Shown piece after piece: positions 63,018 through 64,000 of a stretch of 64,000 nt of DNA (position 1 is the first letter of the stretch; the number at the start of each line of letters is the position of its first letter). The DNA comes from Nissolia schottii (Eukaryota > Streptophyta > Magnoliopsida > Fabales > Fabaceae), in contig QANU01084176.1 of the NCBI GenBank assembly GCA_003254905.1, positions 124,001 to 188,000 on the forward strand. Reading direction: 5' to 3'. The notes under the pieces were generated by a model that made no database searches, had not been told where the DNA came from, and saw only the letters and a list, made by a program, of their open reading frames with translations. Position numbers and translations under genes: made by a program.

Positions 63018-64000
63018 CTACCATCAAATTAATAGAGAACTGCAAACCTACATGGATATTTATTGAGTATGAACATCATACGATAGAAAATATAACATGC
63101 CAAACCTAGAAATGATCAAGAACATAGCTCCAGTAATAGTAACCACAATCATGGCATCATGTGATGAGATATTTTGAGTTTTTATCCACAAGTAAAATTT
63201 TAATATTATAATAGAGGGAGGTTATGAAAACAAAAACAAAAAAATGTTTAGCTCACATTAAGTCAGACTCACTAAAGATTGACTAGGGAATAAAAATGTG
63301 GAGTACACACAGCAGCTCGCAGCATGTCTTCCATGATATTCATAGCCCAACGCCACTGTCCAGCTCGACCATGCGCATTGATAAGCGCATTGTAGGTCTC
63401 AGCATCGGGTTTGCACCTAAACAAAATTCAGTACCAAAATAATAAGCTAACAAGGGGATGTTGCCTTGGTTACATTCCTTCTTAGAGAACCCCCTAAAGT
63501 TCCAACTAAAAAGATGACATGATTTTTCATTATCTCGATTGAAGCGATGAGCCCCAATATTTCGAAATGGACATCTTGGTTGTTGAGACTTAGGAGGTTG
63601 CGGTATGCAGGTGGCAAAGGATTATTTTGAAGATATAATCGTTTTTTCTGAATTTCTTTCAGAAAAAAACGTAAATTTTCAAAAGCTCTCCCAAAAAATT
63701 TTGATTATAAGCTATTCTTAATCCAAACACAAACAACGATTAACAATGATGGCACTAAATCAGTCAACCTTCACAAAATTAAAATCGTGAAGTGAGATGA
63801 GTTGTGAGCAGAAGATTAAAAGGTAATTAAGAGTAAAAACCATTTAAAAAGGTCACATAACCTTATGTTCTGACATAATGACCATCCATGCGAGATTCAA
63901 TAGAGTTAAGGATTTGTTTTTCTTACGTTCACACTAAACCACTCCATTCTTGACGGAAAGAGAGCATTATTTATACCTCCATTCTTGCATCTCAAAAAAC
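58042..64000 (-). CDS. EMB2654: P-class pentatricopeptide repeat protein like EMB2654, 5' end beyond window
   Basis: Visible exons: 63977-64000 (partial), 63311-63416, 61524-62633, 61315-61420, 61025-61229, 60339-60471, 60115-60219, 59182-59302, 58042-58091. Phases fit, giving about 652 residues. Roughly 14 tandem PPR units are readable, for example TYNALINAHGRAGQWRWAMN, VTYNALIDAYGSNGLLAEA and YTAMLDAYNAAENWEKAYEL, with no E or DYW tail, so it is P-class. The order and sequence match Arabidopsis EMB2654 (At2g41720, about 820 aa), a plastid protein reported to act in rps12 trans-splicing. The targeting peptide would be right of 64000. The last exon reads ESLKRKSEDQISASQP and stops at 58042. 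Its plastid RNA role is inferred from orthology. Confidence 0.93.
58396..58566. mobile_element. MITE of 171 bp with exact 9-bp target duplication, in last PPR intron
   Basis: Flanks atgaaaaaa at 58387-58395 and 58567-58575 are identical. The ends gaacaatgcttgggag and ctcccaagcatcactc are inverted, with arms of about 70 bp (ttttaaacctacatttcaac against its inverse). The element is almost a perfect hairpin. The 9-bp duplication points to a Mutator-type origin. It lies in the 1,090-bp intron before the 50-bp last exon. Confidence 0.85.
59740..59968. mobile_element. MITE of 229 bp with 9-10 bp target duplication, in a PPR intron
   Basis: Flanks aataagaaac (59730-59739) and aattagaaac (59969-59978) match at nine of ten bases. 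The ends aagtaaac and gtttactc are inverted. The arms share the blocks 'aagattgtcaaaagtt' and 'ggtagcatctgt' with their inverses. Mutator-type by size of duplication. Confidence 0.7.
62634..63310. repeat. PPR intron with GA microsatellite and a 23-bp retroposon remnant
   Basis: A pure GA repeat of about 43 bp lies at 62971-63013. The 23-bp insertion at 62811-62833 is listed separately. Nothing else is recognised, nor in the next intron upstream (63417-63976) or in the intron at 60472-61024. Confidence 0.7.
62811..62833 (-). mobile_element. 23-bp retroposon remnant with 18-bp target duplication
   Basis: The segment cactaggattggttactc (62793-62810) recurs as cactaggattagttactc (62834-62851), 17 of 18 bases alike. 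Between them are only sixteen T and gataaaa. This looks like the poly-A tail and last few bases of a non-LTR retroposon, oriented with the host gene. Confidence 0.65.

Noticed and set aside
1-64000. CRISPR array, operon or bacterial-type system
   Set aside because: The spaced and tandem repeats are retroposon tails, TRIM repeats, microsatellites or local duplications. Gene structure throughout is that of a plant nucleus.

Overview
The window is plant nuclear DNA, probably from a legume and perhaps soybean. The genes have many short exons with GT-AG introns, the rest is AT-rich, and it is dense in Copia and TRIM-like fossils, Mutator-type MITEs and a tRNA-derived SINE. 'Plant' follows from the sequence; 'legume/soybean' is inference from the look of the introns and repeats. 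Three protein genes are supported, all on the minus strand.

(1) Positions 1-35042 hold a very large ABCA1-type ABC transporter gene. I placed 39 exons by hand; their phases join without a break into about 1,857 codons. The last ~30 residues lie beyond the left edge. (2) Positions 47325-51163 hold a nine-exon AP2-family transcription factor (425 aa) with the 9-bp AP2 microexon. (3) Positions 58042-64000 hold the 3' part of a P-class pentatricopeptide repeat gene like Arabidopsis EMB2654; its 5' end lies beyond the right edge. From memory of the Arabidopsis map, the closest relatives are At2g41700, At2g41710 and At2g41720, consecutive loci, so this appears to be an ancient syntenic block. I see no sign that the three act in one pathway.

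The ABCA1 introns hold most of the interesting material: a Mutator-like element carrying a pentatricopeptide fragment (10680-11704), miniature LTR elements of two families with initiator-Met-type primer sites, a Copia fossil whose LTR stops ~31 bp from an exon, a SINE, four local tandem duplications, retroposon insertions down to 20 bp with clear target duplications, one 64-base assembly gap, and a duplicated acceptor region that could give an alternative last exon. The 12-kb spacer 35-47 kb is AT-rich, with nested transposon fossils at 37.9-42.0 kb. The 6.9-kb spacer 51-58 kb has a GC-rich coding-like block, a MITE with a repeated GC-rich hairpin and an unidentified gene fragment.

Exon coordinates come from reading splice sites and frame by eye against remembered Arabidopsis proteins; no alignment or database search was run.
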